Source: Phocaeicola oris | GTDB lineage: Bacteria > Bacteroidota > Bacteroidia > Bacteroidales > Bacteroidaceae | Length of the DNA: 64,000 nucleotides | Reading direction: 5' to 3' | Assembly: GCF_021295095.1 (NCBI RefSeq) | Contig: NZ_JAJLQX010000005.1 | Span: 1 to 64,000, forward strand | Part shown: positions 26,999 to 36,763 of the stretch, one piece after another | Numbering within the stretch: position 1 is the stretch's first letter | Layout of the letters: each line of letters begins with the position of its first letter | Translations under genes and position numbers: made by a program | Notes under the pieces: generated by a model | Told to the model about the DNA's origin: nothing | The model's input: the letters and a program-made list of their open reading frames with translations, nothing else | Database searches by the model: none

Positions 26999-28180
26999 AT
27001 GAATATAAAAGCATATCTACAAAATTGGGCTGATACTTATAAAGAAGAATTGGTTACGAATATCATGCCCTTCTGGTTAAAACATGGTTTGGACAGAGTA
27101 AACGGCGGTGTTTATACTTGCCTCAATCGTGACGGTTCTTTAATGGATAGTACTAAATCTGTTTGGTTTCAAGGGAGGTTTGGGTTCATCGCAGCTTTTG
27201 CCTATAATAATATAAAAAAGAACCCTGAATGGCTCGAAGCATCAAAGAGTTGCTGCGATTTTATTATTAACCACTGTACTGACACAGACGGAAGAATGTT
27301 TTTTGAAGTAACAGCCGGCGGTACTCCGCTGCGTAAGCGTCGTTATCTTTTTTCAGAAAGTTTTGCGGCCATCGCCATGTCAGAGTATTCCATCGCTTCA
27401 GGTAATAAAAGTTATGCTTTGAAAGCATTGAAAATCTTTAAGCTGATGGTTAAGTATTTGGATACTCCGGGACTCTTGGAACCGAAATACTTACCTTCAC
27501 TAAAAAGCATCAGCCATTCCATTACAATGATTTTAATTAATACCGCTTCACGCATCCGTGCAGCTATCGACGATGATTCTTTGGATGAGCAAATTGAAAA
27601 ATCTCTGAAGGCTTTACACTTATTTATGCATCCGGAATTCAAAGCATTGCTTGAAATGGTCGGTCCGGAAGGAGAATTCATTGATACATGCAATGGACGG
27701 ATTATTAATCCGGGACATTGCATAGAAACTTCTTGGTTTATTATGGAAGAAGCCAAACATCGCAAGTGGGATGCCGATTTAATGGTAATGGCTCTCCAAA
27801 TCTTTGATTGGTCTTTCGAATGGGGTTGGGATAAAGAATATGGAGGTATTATCAACTTCCGCGACTGTCGTAATCTGCCCTCACAAGACTACTCCCAAGA
27901 TATGAAGTTCTGGTGGCCACAGACGGAGACAATTATTGCCAGCCTATATGCTTATCTGGCAACGAAAGATGAGAAATATCTGGAAATTCATAAGAAAATA
28001 AGCGATTGGACTTTTGCTCACTTCCCCGATAAGGAATATGGAGAATGGTACGGCTACCTACATCGCGATGGAACTGTCGCTCAGCCGGCCAAAGGGAATA
28101 TATTCAAAGGGCCTTTTCACATTCCACGCATGTTAATTAAAGGTTATATGCTATGTAACGAAATTCTAAACAATCAATAA
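26999..28180 (+). CDS. N-acylglucosamine 2-epimerase family (AGE) protein
   Basis: 393 aa. The alpha/alpha barrel family includes GlcNAc/ManNAc 2-epimerase and cellobiose or mannobiose 2-epimerases. Visible family features are HGLDRVNGGVYTCLNRDG, KSVWFQGRFGFIAAFAY, NPGHCIETSWFIMEEA with the catalytic histidine, and KFWWPQTETI. The partner YhcH gene one base downstream points towards acetylated amino sugars such as ManNAc. No NanA lyase or NanE is nearby, so the substrate stays open. Confidence 0.85.
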   Translation: MNIKAYLQNWADTYKEELVTNIMPFWLKHGLDRVNGGVYTCLNRDGSLMDSTKSVWFQGRFGFIAAFAYNNIKKNPEWLEASKSCCDFIINHCTDTDGRMFFEVTAGGTPLRKRRYLFSESFAAIAMSEYSIASGNKSYALKALKIFKLMVKYLDTPGLLEPKYLPSLKSISHSITMILINTASRIRAAIDDDSLDEQIEKSLKALHLFMHPEFKALLEMVGPEGEFIDTCNGRIINPGHCIETSWFIMEEAKHRKWDADLMVMALQIFDWSFEWGWDKEYGGIINFRDCRNLPSQDYSQDMKFWWPQTETIIASLYAYLATKDEKYLEIHKKISDWTFAHFPDKEYGEWYGYLHRDGTVAQPAKGNIFKGPFHIPRMLIKGYMLCNEILNNQ

Positions 28181-28181
28181 T

Positions 28182-28625
28182 ATGATATTCTGCAGTTTAC
28201 AAGACAGTGGACGAATTGAGCCACTTAATCCGTTATTTCAAAAGTTGTTCGATTATGTTAAATCACATGATTTCTCAAAGATTCCATACGGACGAATAAA
28301 CATTGAAGGTGATAATCTATATATCAATTGGTCAATAGTGTCGGCAAAAACAAAAGAAGAGGCTGTTTTGGAATTCCATCACAAATATTTAGACATTCAT
28401 ATTCCTTTGGGACACGAGCTCTTCGGATGGAAAGCTACACGCGATATTAAACACATTTCTACTCCTTTTGATGAAGAAAAGGATTATGGCTTGTCAGATG
28501 ATAAACCTACGGCATTTATTGATATTGAACCGGGACAATTCGTTATTGTTTATCCGGAGGATGCGCATGCTCCGAATATTGCTACAAAAGAATTTCCTAA
28601 GATTGTCGCGAAAGTAAGAATTTAA
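28182..28625 (+). CDS. YhcH/YjgK/YiaL (DUF386) family protein
   Basis: 147 aa. Cupin-like fold with conserved LEFHHKYLDIHIPLGHELFGW and a C-terminal EDAHAPNIA segment bearing probable metal-binding histidines. Members such as YhcH (NanQ) speed anomer conversion of sialic acid or related sugars. It starts one base after the epimerase stop and so is co-transcribed with it. A hairpin with a T run follows. Confidence 0.85.
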   Translation: MIFCSLQDSGRIEPLNPLFQKLFDYVKSHDFSKIPYGRINIEGDNLYINWSIVSAKTKEEAVLEFHHKYLDIHIPLGHELFGWKATRDIKHISTPFDEEKDYGLSDDKPTAFIDIEPGQFVIVYPEDAHAPNIATKEFPKIVAKVRI

Positions 28626-28650
28626 TTTCTTATCACATATTACATTAAAT

Positions 28651-28682
28651 AGCTTTGCTATTGAGCAACGAAGCTGTTTTTT
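28651..28682 (+). terminator. terminator after the epimerase-YhcH pair
   Basis: AGCTTTGCT pairs with AGCA and AAGCT through a 4-base loop and a 3-base bulge, then a run of seven T. It lies just before the promoter of the next gene. Confidence 0.65.
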
Positions 28683-28685
28683 TAT

Positions 28686-28693
28686 TACTTTTG
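28686..28693 (+). promoter_or_regulatory. -7 box (TACTTTTG) for the LTA-synthase-like gene
   Basis: Exact TAnnTTTG match 18 bases before the ATG at 28712; it excludes the longer start at 28655. Confidence 0.55.
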
Positions 28694-28711
28694 CAACAAT
28701 ATATAGTTAAA

Positions 28712-30541
28712 ATGAAAAAACGATTTACATTCCTAAGCCTGCTCTTTGCAACTCTCTGGCTTATCTACATCTTTCAGAAGCCCTTGTTTATGCTTTATAA
28801 CGGTGCACTATCTATGAGTGCATCGTCATCGTTAAAAGACTTTCTACAAGTCATGCAACATGGAGCGTCAATGGACGCTGCAATGGTCGGCTATATTATC
28901 GGACTTCCTTTCATCTGCGTACTTATCAGTATTTGGCGCAAACGATTTCCCCTAAAAAAGATTCTCATACCTTATTATATTATAGCAGCATTGCTCATTA
29001 CAATAACTTTTGTGGTGGACATGGCACTCTATTCTTTTTGGGAATTCAAACTGGACGCAACCATCTTTGCTTATATAGATTCACCAAAAAATGCAGCAGC
29101 AAGCGTATCGTTAGGCTTTATCTTAATAAGAGTATTCCTGATTCTGTTACTAACGGCATTTAATTTCAAACTCATGTTGATGGTGACTCCAAAAATGTTG
29201 GAGAAAACAAAACATCGTGTCATAGGAACTATAGGAATGTTATTGATCGCCGGTATCCTTGTTCTGGTTATTCGTGGTGGCGTTGGACGATCTACTACAA
29301 ATGTAGGACAGGCTTACTATTGCGAAAATCAATTCCTTAATCATTCAGCCGTAAATCCAACATTCAGTCTGCTGGCTTCAATGAGTAAATCTAAAGATTA
29401 CAGCAAACAATTCAATTTCTTTGATGAAGAGAAACGTGCAGAATTATTTAACGGACTCTACTATACGTTAGACGGAGATTCTGTTCTCCAACTTTTAAAT
29501 ACAAAAACTCCGAATGTATTAATTCTTTTATTAGAAGGCTATGGAGCGCAGTTCATCGGAACATTGGGAGGTTATAAGGATGTAGCTCCCAATCTAAATA
29601 AATTATCAGAAGAAGGAATCTTCTTTACCAACTGTTATGCTGACAGCTATCGAACAGATAGAGGAATGGTTTGTGCTTTTAGTGGATATTTAGGACTTCC
29701 AACAGTCTCCCTCACGAAACTTCCGACAAAATGCAGTAAACTGCCTTCCATAGCAAAAGAATTAGAACAGAAAGGCTATTTTACTGATTTCATCTATGGC
29801 GGAGATATTGATTTTGCGAATATGAAAGGTTATTTAAAATCAACCGGCTTCCAACGTCTAACCTCTGCCGGTAACTTCTCTCTAAAAGAACAAACAAGTA
29901 ATGCTTGGGGCGTAAACGATGAGTACACGTTCAATTATCTGTATAATGAATTAAAAAACAGAAAGTCCGGTTCATGGCATACTGCATTCCTTACACTTAG
30001 CAGTCACGAACCTTTTGAAGTTCCTTTTAATAAATTTGAAGATAAAGTAAAGAATGCATACGCATATACCGACGACTGCATAGGAAAATTCATTAATCAA
30101 TTGAAAACTTCTCCTCTGTGGGATAATCTGTTGGTGGTTATTGTCCCTGACCACGGGCGCCATTACCCGGCAAATGAATATCCGAATGGTCCGAAATTCT
30201 TTCGTATCCCTATGATTTGGGTAGGCGGAGCGATAAAGCAACCGGTTAAAGTAGATAAAATCATGAATCAAAGCGATTTGCCCGCAACTCTGCTTGGGCA
30301 ATTGGACATTGATCATTCCGAATTTACATTTAGTCGAAACATTTTAAGCAGTGAATATAAATATCCGTTCGCTTTCTACAGTTATAATAACGGATTTGCT
30401 TTCACTGACAGTACGGGAATCACTTTGTTTGATAATAATGCCAATGAAGTAATCATCAATCAACCATCAGCAAACGAGAATCGATTAGACCGTGGAAAAG
30501 CAATTCTCCAAAGTGTATTCGATCATCTTGCAGGAATTTAA
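28712..30541 (+). CDS. LTA synthase-like membrane sulfatase-fold enzyme
   Basis: 609 aa from the ATG at 28712. Five membrane helices occupy roughly the first 200 residues, followed by an external alkaline phosphatase/sulfatase-fold domain. NVLILLLEGYG holds the first metal-binding acid. The Thr in SYRTDRGMVC is the likely phospho-group nucleophile, as in LtaS, and VPDHGRHYP gives the Asp-His metal pair. Gram-negative members transfer phosphoglycerol or similar groups to envelope glycans or lipids; Bacteroidota have no lipoteichoic acid, so the acceptor is unknown. A glycosyltransferase follows. Confidence 0.85.
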   Translation: MKKRFTFLSLLFATLWLIYIFQKPLFMLYNGALSMSASSSLKDFLQVMQHGASMDAAMVGYIIGLPFICVLISIWRKRFPLKKILIPYYIIAALLITITFVVDMALYSFWEFKLDATIFAYIDSPKNAAASVSLGFILIRVFLILLLTAFNFKLMLMVTPKMLEKTKHRVIGTIGMLLIAGILVLVIRGGVGRSTTNVGQAYYCENQFLNHSAVNPTFSLLASMSKSKDYSKQFNFFDEEKRAELFNGLYYTLDGDSVLQLLNTKTPNVLILLLEGYGAQFIGTLGGYKDVAPNLNKLSEEGIFFTNCYADSYRTDRGMVCAFSGYLGLPTVSLTKLPTKCSKLPSIAKELEQKGYFTDFIYGGDIDFANMKGYLKSTGFQRLTSAGNFSLKEQTSNAWGVNDEYTFNYLYNELKNRKSGSWHTAFLTLSSHEPFEVPFNKFEDKVKNAYAYTDDCIGKFINQLKTSPLWDNLLVVIVPDHGRHYPANEYPNGPKFFRIPMIWVGGAIKQPVKVDKIMNQSDLPATLLGQLDIDHSEFTFSRNILSSEYKYPFAFYSYNNGFAFTDSTGITLFDNNANEVIINQPSANENRLDRGKAILQSVFDHLAGI

Positions 30542-30613
30542 ATCTTTCAATTTGTAATCATTCACCACCTATGGAACTGCAACGACACCACAAATTCCTC
30601 TTCCCCAACCTCA

Positions 30614-31786
30614 ATGAGTTCTACAAAATTTATCTCAATGATCAAGAAAACAAATCTCATTCCACCAATAAATAACCTGAAAACCATTGCCGTATATCTC
30701 TACGACTTGCGCAATCCGTATGTGGGTCTCGGAGAATTTGATCATCACTTAGCTGAAGAGTTGAGTTCGCGTGCTAAACAGTTGCAAAACGAACACCACA
30801 TCCGCCTTTGTTTTCTGCTTCCGCCTCATAAAGTAGGCATTTATGGCAATGACGTGGACTACCTTTCATTAACGAAAATAAAAATCTATCTGCTTAATCT
30901 CTTACCCAAATGGGCTGTTTATCGCTGGTTAATGCCAAAAGTTGCTTTACTGCACCTCACACAACAGCGTGCAAAAATCACTCGTTCATTAGGCGAAAAC
31001 ACCTTACTCACCATTCATGACGTGAACTTTTTTCACAATAACATCAGTGTTGCGAAAATAAAAAAGAAGCAACGCAAGGTGCAACAAATGCTTAACATCG
31101 CGCACTTCGTTTCGTTTATCTCGCAATTCACACGCGATGATGTACATCAACACTTTCATGTTGCACAAACAGAACGTGTGATTCACAACGGAGCCACTAA
31201 CCAAAACACACTTGAAAGCCATGCTCCTAAAGGCTTACCAACAAACAATTTCGATCTTGTACTTTCGAGCTGGGATCGCAAAAAGAATGTGGACAATATT
31301 GTTGAAATGATGCGCTTTCTTCCGGAACGTCACCTTATTGTGGCAGGAAGAGGCAAAAAACAAGATAGAAAACGCTTAGAGAATATCATTCGCACATACC
31401 ATTTAAACAACGTAACGCTTTTAGGAACAGTCGGTGTGGCAGAAAAAGCTTATCTTTATCAACATTGCAAAGCTTTTTATTTTGCCTCACGCAGCGAAGG
31501 ATTCGGCTTGCCAGTGATTGAAGCAATGAGTTGCGGTAAGCCTGTTTTTCTATCGCAACTCACATCTTTGCCCGAGGTAGGCGGCAACAAAGCTTATTAC
31601 TTTAATAGTTTAGAACCGCAGGCTATGGCGCAAACCGTAATAAATGATATCGCTCATTGGCAACAATCGCCCAACGAAAACATACAACTCACCATGAAGC
31701 ACGCCGCCCAATTCAGTTGGAAAAACATGGCTGACAAATACATTGAATATTATCTTTCAATTCTTACTGATTCTGATAAGACTTGA
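30614..31786 (+). CDS. glycosyltransferase, GT4-like family 1
   Basis: 390 aa from 30614; an ATG at 30638 is an alternative start. GT-B fold protein with IAVYLYDLRNPYVGLGEFDHHLA near the N-terminus, VLSSWDRKKNVDNIVEMMRFL, and the nucleotide-sugar-binding GFGLPVIEAMSCGKPVF. It transfers a hexose from a nucleotide sugar, probably onto an envelope glycan, on the cytoplasmic side of the membrane. A 34-codon frame at 30571-30675 overlaps its start and may be an upstream peptide or noise. Its position behind the LTA-synthase-like gene suggests a shared surface-glycan task. Confidence 0.85.
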   Translation: MSSTKFISMIKKTNLIPPINNLKTIAVYLYDLRNPYVGLGEFDHHLAEELSSRAKQLQNEHHIRLCFLLPPHKVGIYGNDVDYLSLTKIKIYLLNLLPKWAVYRWLMPKVALLHLTQQRAKITRSLGENTLLTIHDVNFFHNNISVAKIKKKQRKVQQMLNIAHFVSFISQFTRDDVHQHFHVAQTERVIHNGATNQNTLESHAPKGLPTNNFDLVLSSWDRKKNVDNIVEMMRFLPERHLIVAGRGKKQDRKRLENIIRTYHLNNVTLLGTVGVAEKAYLYQHCKAFYFASRSEGFGLPVIEAMSCGKPVFLSQLTSLPEVGGNKAYYFNSLEPQAMAQTVINDIAHWQQSPNENIQLTMKHAAQFSWKNMADKYIEYYLSILTDSDKT

Positions 31787-31872
31787 TTTTGGGGAATACT
31801 TCTTTTCCTCTTTCAGGAAATTAAATAATTTAATTTGTAATCTTTCTTCTTAATCCAAATTAAATTAATAAT

Positions 31873-31905
31873 TTTGTCAATAGAGCTAAAACACTCTTAT
31901 CTTTA
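31873..31905 (+). promoter_or_regulatory. promoter of the Fe-S aldo/keto reductase gene
   Basis: TTTG at 31873-31876, 21 bases, then TATCTTTA at 31898-31905 (one mismatch to TAnnTTTG). The ATG at 31906 touches the box, so the start at 31930 is preferred. Confidence 0.5.
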
Positions 31906-31929
31906 ATGGTTTACGTAAACTCTGTGATA

Positions 31930-33345
31930 ATGGTAAAGAACAAAATTAACCGCCGAAAATTCTTAGAACTGTTTAGCACTGCAACAGCCTCTACCGCAGC
32001 ATTGCTGACCGGCTGTAAACAAAAGCCAAATGAACAGCAACTGATAGAAGACGAATACAAGACGCAAATTGAGCCCCCAACCAATAAGATGACTTATCGC
32101 ATTAATCCCAATACAAATGACAAAGTTTCCTTATTGGGTTATGGGATGATGCGACTGCCAACTACTGATGGAAAGGCAGGACGAGAAAGTAGAGCTCCTT
32201 TAGATCAAGAAGCTATCAACCATTTAGTCGATTACGCTATAGAACATGGTGTCAACTACTTTGACACATCACCTGCCTATTGCCAAGGAAGGTCGGAAGC
32301 CGCAACGGGTATCGCTTTACATCGACATCCTCGCGAAAGTTATTTTATAGCCACAAAAATGTCTAACTTTGCACCGGCAACTTTCCCACACGATGAATCT
32401 GTCCGCCTTTTCCAAAACTCATTGAAAAACTTACAAGTTGACTATCTTGACTATTACTTGTTGCATGGTATCGGGATGGGAGGCGGAATGGAAGTTTTTA
32501 ATGCCCGTTTCATTGATAACGGGATACTGGATTACTTGTTAGAGCAACGTAAAGCAGGGAAAATTCGCAACTTAGGTTTCTCTTACCACGGTGACATTAA
32601 AGTTTTCGATTTCTTATTGGAAAACCATGACAAATATCATTGGGACTTTGTTCAGATAGAGATGAACTACTTGGATTGGAGGCATGCACATGAAATAAAC
32701 GAACGAAATACGAATGCAGAATACTTGTATGGCGAACTGCTGAAGCGAAATATCCCGGCGGTTATTATGGAACCTCTTTTGGGAGGCCGTCTTTCAAATA
32801 TTCCTCAATATATTGTCGCGGAAATGAAACAGCGTAATCCGGAGCGTTCGGCTGCCTCATGGGCTTTCCGTTATGTAGGATCAAAGCCGAATGTTCTTAC
32901 AGCTTTAAGTGGTATGACTTATATGGAACATTTAAAGGATAACTTACTTTCTTATTGTCCTTTGAAGCCATTGACCGATGAAGAAGAAAATTTTTTATAT
33001 GACATTGCCCGTAAATTGGTTGGTTTGCAAACCATCCCTTGTAATGACTGCAAATATTGCATGCCATGCCCATACGGACTGGATATTCCGGGAATATTTG
33101 TCTATTATAATAAGTGTAAGAACGAAGGAACGCTTCCACAAGATACCGAAGATAAAGTATACGCAAAACTTCGCCGAAACTATTTGTTGGGAATGGACCG
33201 TAGCATCCCTAAACTACGTCAAGCAAACCACTGTGTAGGATGTAAACAATGTGAGCCACATTGTCCACAGAACATACGCATCCCCGATGAAATGCAGAAA
33301 ATTGACGCACAAATAGAGACTTTAAAGCAAGAAATGTTGAAGTGA
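31930..33345 (+). CDS. Tat-exported aldo/keto reductase with two [4Fe-4S] motifs
   Basis: 471 aa from the ATG at 31930. A twin-arginine motif (NRRKFLELFS) is followed by a hydrophobic stretch ending in LLTGC, which reads as a lipobox, so the protein may be a Tat-exported lipoprotein. The aldo/keto reductase barrel has YFDTSPAYCQGRSE, the YLDYYLLHG strand and KIRNLGFSYHG. The C-terminal part carries CNDCKYCMPCPYG and CVGCKQCEPHCP, two ferredoxin-like sets. Such proteins are common in anaerobes. The redox partner and substrate are unknown. Confidence 0.85.
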   Translation: MVKNKINRRKFLELFSTATASTAALLTGCKQKPNEQQLIEDEYKTQIEPPTNKMTYRINPNTNDKVSLLGYGMMRLPTTDGKAGRESRAPLDQEAINHLVDYAIEHGVNYFDTSPAYCQGRSEAATGIALHRHPRESYFIATKMSNFAPATFPHDESVRLFQNSLKNLQVDYLDYYLLHGIGMGGGMEVFNARFIDNGILDYLLEQRKAGKIRNLGFSYHGDIKVFDFLLENHDKYHWDFVQIEMNYLDWRHAHEINERNTNAEYLYGELLKRNIPAVIMEPLLGGRLSNIPQYIVAEMKQRNPERSAASWAFRYVGSKPNVLTALSGMTYMEHLKDNLLSYCPLKPLTDEEENFLYDIARKLVGLQTIPCNDCKYCMPCPYGLDIPGIFVYYNKCKNEGTLPQDTEDKVYAKLRRNYLLGMDRSIPKLRQANHCVGCKQCEPHCPQNIRIPDEMQKIDAQIETLKQEMLK

Positions 33346-33394
33346 TACAAATGAGTTGCCATATTTATCAGAAGATTTTTTTGTTTCATCTAAG

Positions 33395-33485
33395 TGAAAC
33401 GAATGATTCATCCGCATGAGTTGCCAAAGTCATCCGCATGAGTTGATCGGTTCATCCGCATGAGTTGACCGGTTCATGCGTATCA
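33395..33485. repeat. array of 12-bp palindromes at 22-bp period (TCATnCGnATGA type), copy C
   Basis: Units begin at 33408, 33430, 33452 and 33474, exactly 22 bases apart, three reading TCATCCGCATGA. A degenerate half-phase unit lies at 33395. The whole is capped by AAGTGA at 33393 and TCACTT at 33483, an inverted repeat. Confidence 0.85.
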
Positions 33486-33491
33486 CTTTTC

Positions 33492-33569
33492 TTCGACCTC
33501 TTGATGACAAATTCGCGACATCCTGTCAACGAATAATTATTGACAGGATGTTACTTATATTTCATCGAA
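33492..33569 (+). repeat. conserved hairpin flank of composite repeat, copy 2
   Basis: Homologous to the reverse complement of 4759-4840. It contains ACATCCTGTCAA (33518-33529) and its exact complement TTGACAGGATGT (33540-33551) around a 10-base loop, followed by a TATATTTCATCGA stretch shared with copy 1. It lies between convergent genes and could also terminate transcription. Confidence 0.75.
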
Positions 33570-33601
33570 GTCACACTAAAATAGCACTTTATGTCTGAAG
33601 T

Positions 33602-34753
<1,152 letters not shown>

Positions 34754-34774
34754 TTAATATCATCATAATAGATC

Positions 34775-36652
34775 TCACTTCTGCATATTCTCCTCTTTCC
34801 AATCACCTAACGTACCACCCTCATTATAGGTCTGATTATTAGGAAGTTCCTTATTTCCAACACCTTCTGTCATCTTAACCTTCAGATCATCTAAATAATG
34901 TTGATATACCCCACGCGGAGTTGTATGATGTTCCTTACAAATAGAAGCAGCCATACCGACTACCTCCCCCATTTCTCCTGTAGTTCGCATGACGCGAACA
35001 GTACCAAGAGCCACATGAGTTACACTAATATTCCTACCTGCCATAAACAAGTTGTCCACATTTCTGGAATACAAACAACGATAAGGAACAGAATAATAAT
35101 GAATTACATTATGTGTAGTGGTTGCTTTAAAGGCTTTATCACCAGGGAATTTCTTCTCGTTTTCCGGATCCGGCCAATGAAGGTCAATACTCCATGTAGT
35201 AGTAAACGAAGCATCCTCATGCGATACATTTTTCATTAAGTCATCTTCCTTCAGTATGTAATCACCCATCAAGCGTCTTGACTCACGCTTACCCGCGATA
35301 TAAGCTACCCAAGCCAATTTCCTATTCTTATACTGACTATTTTCTTTCAAATGATTCTTCAAGAAACTCCAATTTGAATAAACAACAAGCATTCCATAGT
35401 CACGGATACGCTCAAAATCAGTTATCTGATTTAAATTCATACCTGTTTCCCAAGTCCATTCTCCATTCATCACCTTTTCACAATTCTGCTCATTGAAATG
35501 TATGCCATAATCGAATTCCGGAAATCCGCATGACTTCTTATTATCTACCGAATACCATTGAACAGAAGAGCCCATTGTCATCTTATCCGCTTTATCCGGA
35601 GCAATATTTTCATTAAATTCTTCTTTGCTTTCACGTCCCATACGATAATCAGCTCCGGACAAATAACCGACCGTTCCATCTCCGGTACAATCGGAGAAAA
35701 GCGGAGCTTTGAATTCCATTTCTTCTCCTGTTTCAATATGTTTTGCAATAACAGAAGCTATCTTTGAATCCTCCTTCGTTACCTTAATAACCCGATAATT
35801 GGCAAAAAGTGTCACATTCTTCTCATTAGCGAGCCAATTCATCTTTTTCTGATCTTCATAAACAGCAGCCGGCTGAGCATTACCTCCTTTTGAAGGGGCA
35901 AACTCTTTTTGCAAATTCCCCAAATTCTTATATTTCCCTTCATTGATTCTTCCACCCAAATGAACACGAATCTCGGAACTGTTATTGCCTCCGATAATCG
36001 GACGATCGTTTATTAAAGCAACCCGGCAACCAAGACGCCCCGCACTGACAGCGGCACTTATTCCGGCTATACCAGCCCCAACTACAACCAAATCGTATCC
36101 CTTCTTTGTTAAAGGAGAGTCCGGAATATTCAGTTTCTTATGTCGAAAAGCCTCCAGATCTTTCACATCTGAAGGTGGAACAGCATGCCTATCTGTCGTG
36201 AAATAGATAGCATCGCAACGCCCATCAAATCCGCTCAGATCACGGAGCCGAAGTGTAACATTTACATCCTTTACAGTTACTTCTCCTGCAGCCTGCCATT
36301 CCCACGAACTTCCATCTGTTCCAAGAGGAGAAACAGTCTTCTGGTTGTCTACATATAAAGTAAACTTTCCGGGACCTTCTCCCTTATCCCAAGGAGAAGT
36401 CCAATTGTAAGTACGGACATACACATAATATCTGCCTTTCTCAGGAAATATCACCTGAGTAGTAGCATCAGCTACAGGCATTCCCAAGCCATGAGCAATC
36501 AAATAAGAAGACCCCATCAAGTCCATAAATTGTTGATCAACAGCCCAACCACCTTTATTCGAGAAACTTTCTGCTTCAACTAACAAATCAGCAGCATTCA
36601 TAAAGCCCATGCTTACTGCCATCCATATTATTGATAAGATTAATCGTCTCAT
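34775..36652 (-). CDS. secreted FAD-dependent oxidoreductase with N-terminal beta-sandwich
   Basis: 625 aa from the ATG at 36652 (MRRLILSII); a second in-frame ATG lies five codons upstream. After a signal peptide ending near NAADLL, residues about 25-155 (VEAESFSNKGGW, YYVYVRTYNW) resemble a carbohydrate-binding or golvesin-like sandwich. The FAD domain follows: DLVVVGAGIAGISAA, PIIGGNNSSEIR and a C-terminal RNISVTHVALGTVRVM. Members of the FAD_oxidored (PF12831) family in polysaccharide loci are largely uncharacterised. An oxidation of a sugar in the periplasm is inferred. Confidence 0.8.
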   Translation of the reverse strand: MRRLILSIIWMAVSMGFMNAADLLVEAESFSNKGGWAVDQQFMDLMGSSYLIAHGLGMPVADATTQVIFPEKGRYYVYVRTYNWTSPWDKGEGPGKFTLYVDNQKTVSPLGTDGSSWEWQAAGEVTVKDVNVTLRLRDLSGFDGRCDAIYFTTDRHAVPPSDVKDLEAFRHKKLNIPDSPLTKKGYDLVVVGAGIAGISAAVSAGRLGCRVALINDRPIIGGNNSSEIRVHLGGRINEGKYKNLGNLQKEFAPSKGGNAQPAAVYEDQKKMNWLANEKNVTLFANYRVIKVTKEDSKIASVIAKHIETGEEMEFKAPLFSDCTGDGTVGYLSGADYRMGRESKEEFNENIAPDKADKMTMGSSVQWYSVDNKKSCGFPEFDYGIHFNEQNCEKVMNGEWTWETGMNLNQITDFERIRDYGMLVVYSNWSFLKNHLKENSQYKNRKLAWVAYIAGKRESRRLMGDYILKEDDLMKNVSHEDASFTTTWSIDLHWPDPENEKKFPGDKAFKATTTHNVIHYYSVPYRCLYSRNVDNLFMAGRNISVTHVALGTVRVMRTTGEMGEVVGMAASICKEHHTTPRGVYQHYLDDLKVKMTEGVGNKELPNNQTYNEGGTLGDWKEENMQK

Positions 36653-36763
36653 TTTAAAAATAATCATTTTGCTAAGTTAAATATTATCTTTCAGTAACCC
36701 CGCGTTTTCCAACACCTTTTTTTCATCAGTTCCATCGAAAATCAGTTAAAAACAATAATTTTT

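Noticed and set aside
30571-30675. 34-codon frame overlapping the glycosyltransferase start
   Set aside because: No ribosome site or family and a large overlap with the better supported gene; kept only as a possible upstream peptide.
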